A stretch of 64,000 nt of DNA from Saitoella complicata NRRL Y-17804 (lineage: Eukaryota > Ascomycota > Saitoellomycetes > Saitoellales > Saitoellaceae): positions 62,001 to 126,000 of the forward strand of contig NW_017566993.1 in assembly GCF_001661265.1 (NCBI RefSeq), in the 5' to 3' direction. Made by a program: the position numbers and the translations under genes. Below are positions 30,618 through 39,137 of this stretch, piece after piece (positions within the stretch are counted from its first letter, which is position 1; every line of letters begins with the position of its first letter). Below the pieces are notes generated by a model. That model was given only the letters and a program-made list of their open reading frames with translations, was not told where the DNA came from and ran no database searches.

Positions 30618-32067
30618 ATGCCACCAAAGAAGGGAGCAAAGAAACGGACAGGATCCCATTCATCCACTTCCGCTTCCGCATCAGCTGTCGAGGTAACTGC
30701 ATCAGCAACTAATGGCGCCGTGAAGGCCGCCAAGGAAGAAAAAACCGTGCTGTTGAAGAATGCCGATAGCGCAAAGAAGAAGTCGGATTTTCTGACGAGG
30801 ACATTATGGACTTTTATCATGATCGCACTCTTCTTCACCGTCCTCGGCGCGGGCCACCTCTGGATCATCGGCCTCGTCGTCCTCGTCCAGGTCATGGTCT
30901 TCAAGGAGGTCATCTCCATCGCATCTGTTCCCTCCGAGGAGAAAAAGCTCCCATTTTTCAGAACACTGAATTGGTACTTCTTCTTCGTTGCGCTCTATTT
31001 CTTCTATGGAGAGAGTGTGATTTACTACTTCAAGCATATCGTGTTGGTTGATGCGTATATTTTGCCATTGGCGACGCATCATAGGTTTATCTCGTTTGTG
31101 TTGTATGTTATGGGATTCGTGTTCTTTGTCATGAACTTGGAGAAGGGACACTACAAGTTCCAGTTTACCCAGGTATGTCTTCCGTTCGACCTGCCCTTTC
31201 CTGCGCAATTGCTAACAATTGGGTATGATAGTTCTGCTGGACCCACATGGTCCTCCTCCTCGTCGTCGTCCAGTCCCACTTTATCACCAACAACATCCTC
31301 GAAGGTCTCATCTGGTTCTTCGTTCCCGTCGCTTTCGTGATTTGTAACGACACCTTTGCCTACGTCTGTGGATTCCTCTGGGGCCGCACGCAGCTCATTG
31401 CCGTTTCCCCGAAGAAGACCGTTGAGGGATTCGTCGGTGGATGGATCTGTACGGTTATTATCGGCTTGGGATTGGCGAATTGGTTGATGAGGTACAAGTA
31501 CATGATCTGTCCTGTCAGGGTATGTCTCCATCCATTACTGCACATGTCTGCCCGGAAGACTAATAAGTATATTAGGAACTTGGTGTCTCCATGTTCTCCG
31601 GCGTCGACTGTACCCCCAACCCCGTCTTCCTCCCCCACACCTTCTCTCTCGAACCCCTCTCCTCCCTCATGCCCCTCCTCCCCTCCAGCATAATCTTCGC
31701 GCCCGTCCAATTTCACTTCCTCATCTTCGCGACCTTCGCCTCCCTTATCGCCCCCTTCGGCGGCTTCTTCGCCTCCGGCCTCAAACGTGCCTTCTCAATC
31801 AAAGATTTCGGAGACTCTATCCCCGGCCACGGCGGTATGACCGACCGTATGGATTGCCAGTTCATGATGGGATTCTTTTCGTATATGTACTACCAGAGCT
31901 TCATTGCGCAGCATCAGGTTGCATTGGGGAAGGTGCTTGAGAGTGCGATCACGAGTTTGTCGGCGGAGGAGCAGGTTGAGTTGGTGAAGGGGTTGCATAA
32001 ATATTTGATTGGGCAGGGGAGACTTGGTGAGGGTGCGTTGGAATGTTTGGCTCAGTATGGGCTGTGA
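30618..32067 (+). CDS. CDS1: Phosphatidate cytidylyltransferase (CDP-diacylglycerol synthase)
   Basis: Makes CDP-diacylglycerol from phosphatidic acid and CTP in the ER, the entry to phosphatidylinositol, cardiolipin and phosphatidylserine. Three exons: 30618..31172, 31232..31519 and 31576..32067, introns of 59 and 56 nt, 444 residues, the usual fungal length. A basic Ser/Ala-rich N-terminus precedes about eight hydrophobic helices. Exon 2 carries VICNDTFAYVCGFLWGRTQL and SPKKTVEGFVGG, both conserved. The CdsA signature is complete near the end: SGLKRAFSIKDFGDSIPGHG followed by GMTDRMDC. A cytosolic C-terminal helix follows (SLSAEEQVELVKGLHKY). All splice junctions are phase 0. Shares a short promoter with SEN15. 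Confidence 0.96.
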
Positions 32068-32415
32068 CGTATCAAGCTTCTTGACCAAGGGGAATGGAAG
32101 AGTATGATTACAGGAAGGAAAAGTGACTCGGAGTACGGGCACGTGCGCTTTCAACAATGATCAAAGATACCCTCAGCTGTCACCAGGGATTCAACATCCG
32201 TATCGCTATCGCTTCTTACGTTTCTACTTTTATTGGATACCATTTTAATATACTCTCTTTAATTGGCTTCGGTGTGTCGGCACATGTCTCGGTACGTGAC
32301 CCCACACTCAGCTCCTCGGCGTACCCCGCCCTGGAACGACCTCCGAACTGGATTTATAAGGAAGGCGAGAACAGGATTGAGAGAGCAGCAGATCAGTTAA
32401 GTGGAGGGAATCAGT
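32068..32415. other. Intergenic region with thiolase promoter
   Basis: 348 bp. It holds a CCTCGG hexamer at 32314 and a TATA-like TTTATAAG near 32352. No gene seen. Confidence 0.5.
32314..32319 (+). promoter_or_regulatory. CCTCGG fatty-acid response core (FarA/FarB type) upstream of thiolase
   Basis: CCTCGG is the core bound by FarA/FarB-type zinc-cluster regulators of peroxisomal beta-oxidation genes in Aspergillus and relatives. It is 97-102 bp upstream of the thiolase ATG. One hexamer can occur by chance, so support comes mainly from the gene it precedes. Confidence 0.4.
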
Positions 32416-33770
32416 ATGGCTCAGCAACGTCTTCAGCAGTTTGTTCAGCATCTTACCTCGACGGACGCGAGGTCCAGGTTGGAGGCAAAGTCGCCCGATG
32501 ATGTATGTGCAACCCGGCGAGTCTTTGGTGCACGTTATTGACACCGAGTTGTACAGGTCGTTATCACACTCGCTATCCGTACGCCGCTCACTAAGGCAAA
32601 GAAGGGTGGATTGAAGGACACTGTGTTGGATGATCTCCTTTACTCAGGTAGGATCAAGGGTTGGGCAATTGGTGTAACAATGACTAACCAGACGATCCCA
32701 CAGTCTTCAAATCCTCCATCGACAAATCCAAAATCGACCCCTCCAAGGTAGACGATATCTGCGTCGGTAATGTCCTCAATGGAAAGGCCGCCTACGTCGC
32801 CCGCGCCGCCGCCCTCGCTGCAGGGTTCCCGAACACGACCGCATTGTCAGTCTGTAACCGCTGGTGCTCCTCCGGTCTCCTCTCCGTCCAGACAATCGCG
32901 AACGCCATCAAAGCCGGTTCCATCGAAGTTGGTCTCGCTGTCGGTGCAGAGAGTATGTCCCTCGACCGTGATGATGGGATCAAGGAGTTTTCCGAGACCG
33001 TGATGCAGAACCCTGAGTCGAAGGATTGTACGATGCCAATGGGCTGGACGTCGGAGAATGTTTCGAGGGATTTTGGGGTGAGTAGGGAGAAGATGGATGC
33101 GTTTGCCGCACGATCCTTCCAGCGTGCGGAGGCGGCACAGAAGGCCGGGAGGTTCGATGAAGAGATCGCGCCGGTTCATACTACGATTATCGACCCTAAG
33201 ACTGGGGAGAAGACCCGGGTTGTGGTGGATAGGGATGATGGTATCCGTCCTGGTACGACCGCGGAGGGTTTGGGCAAGATCCGCTCCGCGTTCCCACAGT
33301 ACGGCCCCAACACCACCGGCGGAAACGCCTCCCAAGTCACCGATGGAGCCGCCGCGGTCCTCCTTATGAAGCGGTCGACAGCCGAGAAGTTGGGTCAGCC
33401 AATCCTCGCCAAATTCGTGGGCGCGACGGTCGCTGCCCTCGCTCCCCGCATCATGGGAATCGGTCCCTCCCTCGCCATCCCAAAGCTCATGTCGATCCAC
33501 AACTTCACCAACGCCGATGTCGACCTCTTCGAAATCAACGAAGCCTTCGCCTCAATGGCCGTTTATTGTGAGGAGAAATTGGGGATTGATCCAGAGGTGT
33601 TGAATGTCAACGGAGGCGCGATCGCGTTGGGACATCCGTTGGGGTGTACGGGTGCGAGACAGATTGCGACGGGAATTAGCGCGTGTAAGCAGAGGGGAAA
33701 GAAGGTTCTTGTCACGAGTATGTGTATTGGGTTGGGGATGGGAATGGCTAGTTTGATTGTTGTCGAGTAG
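32416..33770 (+). CDS. POT1: Peroxisomal 3-ketoacyl-CoA thiolase
   Basis: Last step of fatty-acid beta-oxidation: cleaves 3-ketoacyl-CoA with CoA to acetyl-CoA and a shortened acyl-CoA. Three exons: 32416..32502, 32557..32647 and 32704..33770 (introns of 54 and 56 nt), 414 residues. Residues 5-13, RLQQFVQHL, form a perfect PTS2 peroxisomal signal (R-L-x5-H-L). The active-site cysteine lies in VCNRWCSSGLLSV, where Trp replaces the usual Gln before Cys. Other thiolase blocks are NEAFASMAVY, GGAIALGHPLGCTGARQ and CIGLGMGMASL. For intron 2 the acceptor at 32703 gives LLYS-VFKSSIDKSKIDP, which matches relatives best; an acceptor 12 nt earlier would add four residues. Confidence 0.93.
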
Positions 33771-34332
33771 GTGAGGGTTGGGGATTGATGTCACCTGACG
33801 TATGATTAGGATACCCATGAAATTGTAATTTGTGTTTCCCGAAAGGCGTCCAATGTTCGTATGGAAAGACTCAGTCACAAATCAACGCCTCCTGTACGAT
33901 CTCAAGCGTGTGAATCAAAACTTGTGTGTTCGCATAACTTCGACAGTTTAACGACGTCTCGTATTCTACAAGCTGATCGAGTCATGGAGTCGAGGTGATG
34001 AAGACCCTGATGGAGATGGACTCGAGCTGATGGATACCTGTTGGACGAGGTGATGGACGAGCTTATCGTGAGGAAAGCATAAATTACTATGAAGAAGAGT
34101 GATGGACAGACTCGTTTGCAGTGCAAATGGATATTCTGGAACAGGAACGCCAACCACCTCTTCCTCCTTTCATGACGACATTCCAAACGCGCACTTCGTT
34201 AGAGCTCAAACTATCCCCGACCGGCACAGAAGTTGACAACAGCGTCTGCTCTCAACCGGTCGACGTCGTGGTGGCCGTGTTCTCGCCAGGGTATATCGCC
34301 CATGTCCGTGTCCACATTCCCCAATCCAAACC
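33771..34332. other. Convergent intergenic region between thiolase and MPP6
   Basis: About 560 bp between two 3' ends. Open frames crossing it have no family resemblance. No repeat or RNA signature recognised. Confidence 0.5.
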
Positions 34333-34923
34333 TCACTCACTCCTCTTCTTCGGTGTATCAACCTCCTCCCTCCTCCTCTTCTTCCCCGCCGTGCCCTGCT
34401 TACTCGACCCACTCCCACTAATACTCGACATCTTACTCATATCCCTCAATATCTTTTTCTCACGCTCGTACTCGTCTCGTTTTCGCTGTGCGATGGCGTC
34501 TTCTGACTGATCTTCGGGGTCTTCGCTGATTTCGCCTGATCCGCGGCCTGCGTTTGGGTTATGGAGTTTCTGTGGAGGGAGATGTGAGTACAAGACGCAT
34601 TGGCTTGGGTTTCTTACGCTTCCACATACCTCGACGTCTAGGTTAAAGTTCCCGAAACTCATCCGTCCGATCGGGGGCTTTTCTCCACTTCCATTCACCG
34701 GCGTGGCTCCTCCATAGGATGTCCGTCCACTTGGTCTATCAAATGCGCTATAACTCGCCTCGAACTTGACGTTCAGCTTTGGTGGTTGTGGGGGTTGGTC
34801 TTTGAATGATAGTCGCCATGATTGCTCGTCGACTTTTCGTTTTTGCACTTTCTTTTCTTCTTCACGGACGGCGTTTTCGGAGGCCCGTTGCATGAACTTC
34901 ATGTTCATGAGTTTGGACGACAT
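34333..34923 (-). CDS. MPP6: M-phase phosphoprotein 6 homologue, nuclear exosome cofactor
   Basis: Small RNA-binding cofactor that ties the Mtr4 helicase to the nuclear exosome, acting in rRNA and cryptic-transcript processing. It opens with the signature MSSKLMNMKFMQRA and later shows SWRLSF and RMSFGNFNLDVE, the latter close to the exosome-binding region. A 60-nt segment at 34570..34629 begins GTATGT and ends CCACAG; it is in frame with no stop, yet interrupts the conserved join NFNLDVE-KLHNPN, so I read it as an intron. Exons are then 34630..34923 and 34333..34569, 176 residues. The end is Lys/Arg-rich (GKKRRREEVDTPKKR), a likely nuclear signal. Divergent from LSM4 across 361 bp. Confidence 0.88.
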   Translation of the reverse strand: MSSKLMNMKFMQRASENAVREEEKKVQKRKVDEQSWRLSFKDQPPQPPKLNVKFEASYSAFDRPSGRTSYGGATPVNGSGEKPPIGRMSFGNFNLDVEVCGSVRNPSQCVLYSHLPPQKLHNPNAGRGSGEISEDPEDQSEDAIAQRKRDEYEREKKILRDMSKMSSISGSGSSKQGTAGKKRRREEVDTPKKRSE

Positions 34924-35284
34924 GTTGAGTGATTGTGAGCTGGTGCTTCAGGGGAATGGGTCGCTGTGAGTTGGAGGATGTAGGATTTCAATGACAGATG
35001 ATGACAAGGCCTTCGATATCGTCCTTCCTGTTCGTTTTTTCCTCGGTCAGATCTTGTTGCCTTCAACGAAACTGCAGGCACGCCGGTAAGGTTTATGAAA
35101 GATCCAATGCTTGGCAGAGCATTCGTTTCTCAGTAGTATATGGAAAGAAAATCGCAGTGTAATCTTTATATCTTCCTCATTGACCTTCACCTGACCTCCT
35201 TGACGTCTGGCGCGGTCGTATACCTGCATGAGGAGTACACGTCCATCCGAAACCTCACCAATATACCCCATTCAGCAGCTCATC
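34924..35284. promoter_or_regulatory. Divergent promoter MPP6/LSM4
   Basis: 361 bp separate the start codons of two nuclear RNA-metabolism genes. No specific motif recognised. Confidence 0.5.
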
Positions 35285-35824
35285 ATGGTCCGTCCCCTCC
35301 TTCTCTCTCCCTCTTATCCTACATAGCTAATCTTGCGTCCAGCTCCCTCTATCCCTCCTTACAACGGCCAAAGGCCACCCAATGCTTGTGGAGTTGAAAA
35401 ACGGCGAAACCTACAATGGCCACTTAGTCAACTGCGATACCTGGATGAACCTCACCCTACGCGAGGTCATTCAAACGAGTATGGACGGGACAAAGTTTCA
35501 TAGACTGCCGGAGTGTTATATTCGTGGGTCAAATGTGCGCCCAATCCCACCCCTACTACCATTGACAATTGCTGACTGTTTGGTGACCAGATCAAATACC
35601 TCCGAGTACCAGACGAAATCATCGATCTAGTCCGTGACCAGAACCTTGCGCAAAGAAGTGATAACAGGATGCACGCACGGGGTGCACCAAGAGGTGGTGC
35701 AAATCGCGGTGGGCATGGGTTGCAGCGTGGTGGGATGATGGGTGGACGTGGTGGCACTCGCGGACGAGGTGGAATTCCTGATCGGGGACGTGGACGGGGT
35801 GGATCGTTGAGGGGTGGGTTCTAA
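35285..35824 (+). CDS. LSM4: U6 snRNA-associated Sm-like protein LSm4
   Basis: Subunit of the Lsm2-8 ring (U6 snRNA stabilisation) and the Lsm1-7 ring (mRNA decapping, P-bodies). Exon 1 is just the ATG (35285..35287); exons 2 and 3 are 35343..35534 and 35591..35824, with introns of 55 and 56 nt and donors GTCCGT and GTGCGC. The result, [20 protein letters not shown], is exactly the LSm4 start. Sm1 motif ends in [12 protein letters not shown]; Sm2 is [14 protein letters not shown]. The tail is Arg/Gly-rich ([15 protein letters not shown]), as in LSm4 of many species, and may undergo arginine methylation. 142 residues in total. Convergent with the La gene. Confidence 0.93.
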
Positions 35825-36151
35825 CGTTCTGGAATGGTGACGGGGTTTTCATCGGAGGTGAAAGATGCACGCGTGTTTGTGACGGGGGGATCCATATACC
35901 AGGAGCGGGGATCCGTGGAGGTTACGTGACAAAAGGAAAACAAACTGGACAATGTATGCAGCGTACCAGTAATAATGCTATTATGAAAGGATAGACGCAT
36001 TCCTACGTCCAACCTCATTCAAAGCTTAAGCCTTCCTATATCCCTTCATGATCTCTAAATGATACTTTTCTTTGCTTGAATCCCTTGAAAATAACCCTTG
36101 TCCCAAAAATGCAACCAAAAACAACTACTTCACGTCATCATACACAAACCC
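35825..36151. other. Convergent intergenic region between LSM4 and La gene
   Basis: 327 bp between two stop codons; no gene or motif seen. Confidence 0.5.
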
Positions 36152-37270
36152 TTACTCCTGAGCAGGAGCAGGAGCGGCGGCAGGAGCATCCTCACCAGCC
36201 TTCTCGCCCAAAGGAGTGTTGTTCGCACCCCTACCCTCCCCAGCACGTCCACCACGTCCACGTCCACGACCGCCCCTTCCGCGTCCACGTCCACGTCCAC
36301 CACGACGATCCTGGTTATCCCCAGAATCACCAAACTCCCTCTTTCTCTTATCCCGTCCCTGGTTTCCAAAAGTCCTGTTCCCGCTACCGCCCTGCTCGAG
36401 CTGCTTAATGTACTCGAATCCATTGAAACGCTTGAAGAAGCGGGGCTTGGAGGAGCCCTCTGCGGCCTTGCGTGCGTATTGCTGTTCCTTGGTTTCGATG
36501 GTGACGTCGGACATGGACGCAGCCTCGGAGAGACCAGGGAAGGTGGGCTTCTCAGCGAGGTCGTAGAAGGTCTTTGCGAGTTCTTCGGTGGAGAACATGA
36601 CGTCGAAGGAACCCTTGAACTTGCCGGCTTCGTCACCCTTACCCTCCTCGCGCTTGAGACGGAGAGAGTCGATGGGACCGAACTGCTCAAAGTACTTCTC
36701 GAGGTCAATCTGGAGCGTCTTGCTCTCCTCCCGATCCAGACCACGAACGTGAAGGGTGCGCTGCTTAGGATCAACACGGTTAAGCTCGTTCTTCCTCTTC
36801 ACTCTCGTATCATCAGTAGACACGAGCAATTTCTCACTCGTCTTCAACGCACTAACGATAGCCTCAAACGGCTGAAACCTCCTACACCTCTTGAACGCCG
36901 CAATGGTCGCAATGGGAACCCAGCCATCATTGTTCCAGGCCGTGGTGAAGAGGAATTTGTCGTAGGGGAAGTTTGCATCGGAGAAGTAGAATTCGATTTG
37001 TTTGAGGATTTCCGCGGGGTCGGAGGTGACGGGGAGGTCGGAGGGGTCGAATTTGGAGTTGGTCTTGAAGTTGGTCTTCTTGGAGTCCTGCTCCTGGATC
37101 GCAGCGGCGACGGCGACGGAGGCATCGGTAGCGGTGGTGGTCTCAGCAGCAGCCTCGACGGGGGCAGCAGGAGCAGCCTCCTCGGTCTTGGGAGCCTCGG
37201 TCATGGCGACCTCGACAGCGGGGACCTCCTCGGCCTGAGGGATGACAGCTTCGGTTTGCTCAGCGGACAT
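36152..37270 (-). CDS. LHP1: La protein homologue (LARP3), pre-tRNA 3' end chaperone
   Basis: Binds the UUU-OH ends of new Pol III transcripts, protecting pre-tRNAs from 3' exonucleases and steering 3' maturation. 372 residues from MSAEQTEAV; the frame stays open upstream but that part overlaps the promoter. The acidic Ala/Glu/Thr-rich N-terminus is followed by the La motif (about residues 80-165: ILKQIEFYFSDANFPYDKFL, the canonical F-Y-F-S-D-N-F signature, and WVPIATIAAFKR). RRM1 follows (about 190-280: RTLHVRGLDRE and FKGSFDVMFST). The tail is Arg/Gly-rich (RRGGRGRGRGRGGRGRGRGG), encoded by a repetitive tract. Divergent from the tRNase Z gene across only 145 bp. Confidence 0.94.
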   Translation of the reverse strand: MSAEQTEAVIPQAEEVPAVEVAMTEAPKTEEAAPAAPVEAAAETTTATDASVAVAAAIQEQDSKKTNFKTNSKFDPSDLPVTSDPAEILKQIEFYFSDANFPYDKFLFTTAWNNDGWVPIATIAAFKRCRRFQPFEAIVSALKTSEKLLVSTDDTRVKRKNELNRVDPKQRTLHVRGLDREESKTLQIDLEKYFEQFGPIDSLRLKREEGKGDEAGKFKGSFDVMFSTEELAKTFYDLAEKPTFPGLSEAASMSDVTIETKEQQYARKAAEGSSKPRFFKRFNGFEYIKQLEQGGSGNRTFGNQGRDKRKREFGDSGDNQDRRGGRGRGRGRGGRGRGRGGRAGEGRGANNTPLGEKAGEDAPAAAPAPAQE

Positions 37271-37415
37271 TTTTGGGGTGTTTGGATGACTGGACTCTTC
37301 TGCTTTGTCCAGGATTTCGGTATATTTACGAGCTTTTTCGGCCAGAAACGGCGGTGAGCCACAGCTGTGCCACACTGAACGTATAATACGGCAGAGGAGG
37401 AAGACAAACACGAGA
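37271..37415. promoter_or_regulatory. Bidirectional promoter La / tRNase Z
   Basis: 145 bp between the two start codons, so both promoters must overlap. Both products act on pre-tRNA 3' trailers. No factor site recognised. Confidence 0.6.
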
Positions 37416-38843
37416 ATGAATGACAGCTCCAGCAGACTGTGTGCTTGGGTTTATCAGCTGTTTCGGTATCCTCGAACAAGGTTTAGGCAGTATTCATCCA
37501 CGCCGGTACCAGCTGTTGAGGTACCGAAAACGTTACCTTTTCCCCGCGTCGAGGCCCCTGTAACGACGACTCAAAGATATCCCGACAAGAACAACAAAAG
37601 CATCTTCAACAGGAAGTACGCGCTAGCCGACATGGTCAATGGGCCTCTAGCAATCACCTTCTTGGGAACAGCATCCGCAGTCCCTTCACACACCCGCAAC
37701 CACTCCTCCCTCGTGCTGAAACATGATGCTGGGTCTTGGATGTTTGACTGTGGAGAGGGAACGCAGAAGCAGATGCAGCGAGGTGGTGATGGAGTTAGGA
37801 TGGGTCAAGTGAAACGCATCTTCATCACACATATGCATGGAGACCATGTTTTTGGCATCGTTCCATTAATGGCGTCCGTGTTGTGTGGAGCTGGAGGAAC
37901 GGTTGGAGCATCGGATCCGCGGCTTGACAGTGCCGCTGACAAGAGCGCAAGAGCAGAGACGGGTGAAGACGAGGCACTGGAGATTTATGGACCTTTGGGG
38001 TTGAGAGAGTACATCCGGCGAGCACTGAGGCTGACATACACCAATCTTGGCGGAGCATATCGAGTGACTGAACTTCACTTTCCGACAGATCAGCCTCAGC
38101 CAGAAGGGAGACCACACCTCCTTGAACTACCAGGGAAGAATATCCTGCCACATGGAGATGGCTTATGGCGAGATTTCTGCATTACCCCAAATCTCGTCGT
38201 CTCGGCTGGACCCATCCTACACAGTGCACCGTGCATCGGCTTCGTCGTACAGGAGACAAATGTTCCGGGAAAGATGAACCCAGCTTTGTACGCACCGCAT
38301 TTGAAGAGAAACAAGGAAGCACTTGCGGCGGAAGGTATTGCCAACCCCATGAAACTCTTGGCAACTATTCAGCAGGGCACTAAGATCACATTGCCTGACG
38401 GCACAGTCCTCACTCCACCTGCGCCACGAGTCGGACGAAAGATCGCTATCCTTGGCGATACCCATGACCCCAGCCCCATGGCTGTTCTCTGTGACGACGC
38501 TGACCTGCTCATCCACGAAGCCACGAACGCACATCTTCCAGATATCGACGCAGCAACCAAGTCCACAGACACTTTCGAAACTGTCCAGGAGCGCACAATC
38601 TGTCACGGACATTCTACGCCACAAATGGCAGGTGCCTTCGCGAGAAGAATAGGAGCAAAGAGGTTGTGTCTGAATCACTTCTCCTCGCGATATAAGGGTG
38701 ATGAGAGTGAGGAAGCGATGAGCATCATGGAGGGTATTAGAGCATTGGCGATTAAGGAATTTGGATCGGATGATGTGACCTGTGCAAGAGATTTCATGAG
38801 GATCGAAGTGAAGAGGCAAGAGGAAGAAATTGAAAGGTCGTAG
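37416..38843 (+). CDS. Ribonuclease Z, short form (tRNase Z), with mitochondrial-type presequence
   Basis: Metallo-beta-lactamase endonuclease that cuts pre-tRNA 3' of the discriminator base before CCA addition. 475 residues from MNDSSSRL, whose start, CAWVYQLFRYPRTRFRQYSS, is basic and hydroxyl-rich like a mitochondrial presequence. Motifs: PSHTRN (PxKxRN-like loop, His for Lys), the zinc motif THMHGDH, LHSAPCIGFVVQ, ILGDTHDP, HEATNAHL, GHSTPQMAGAF and LNHFSSRYKG (HxSxR type). One catalytic domain only, so this is a short-type enzyme; insertions (SADKSARAETGEDEAL and 285-320) make it longer than bacterial homologues. Yeast has only a long-form enzyme, so a separate long gene may exist elsewhere. 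Confidence 0.92.
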   Translation: MNDSSSRLCAWVYQLFRYPRTRFRQYSSTPVPAVEVPKTLPFPRVEAPVTTTQRYPDKNNKSIFNRKYALADMVNGPLAITFLGTASAVPSHTRNHSSLVLKHDAGSWMFDCGEGTQKQMQRGGDGVRMGQVKRIFITHMHGDHVFGIVPLMASVLCGAGGTVGASDPRLDSAADKSARAETGEDEALEIYGPLGLREYIRRALRLTYTNLGGAYRVTELHFPTDQPQPEGRPHLLELPGKNILPHGDGLWRDFCITPNLVVSAGPILHSAPCIGFVVQETNVPGKMNPALYAPHLKRNKEALAAEGIANPMKLLATIQQGTKITLPDGTVLTPPAPRVGRKIAILGDTHDPSPMAVLCDDADLLIHEATNAHLPDIDAATKSTDTFETVQERTICHGHSTPQMAGAFARRIGAKRLCLNHFSSRYKGDESEEAMSIMEGIRALAIKEFGSDDVTCARDFMRIEVKRQEEEIERS

Positions 38844-39137
38844 AGCAGGTTGATGCAGCCAGAACAATTGGAAAGAAGATTGTGTTTTGGTACACAGTGG
38901 GAGAGTTGATTGATCAATGGCAAGACGGGTCAAGGCTTCCGGGGTGTGGCGAGTCAGACTCTGGAGAAGGACATGGCTGTCACGACATTGCAATTAGCAA
39001 CTAAGATTGACAGGCTAGACACGTCCTAATAGATTTAGACAAAGTGGGATAAAGCGAACCGATATACAATTGCATTATTGAGCATAATATTTTCGACGTA
39101 TGTATACTTGGTATATTCGATATCATTCTTCCCACGC

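Noticed and set aside
32692-32703. Earlier acceptor for thiolase intron 2
   Set aside because: It would lie only a few bases after the branch-like CTAAC and would add residues not seen in relatives; the acceptor at 32703 is preferred, though not proven.
36098-37357. 419-codon open frame antisense to the La gene
   Set aside because: Reverse-frame artefact over the La motif and RRM; no family likeness.
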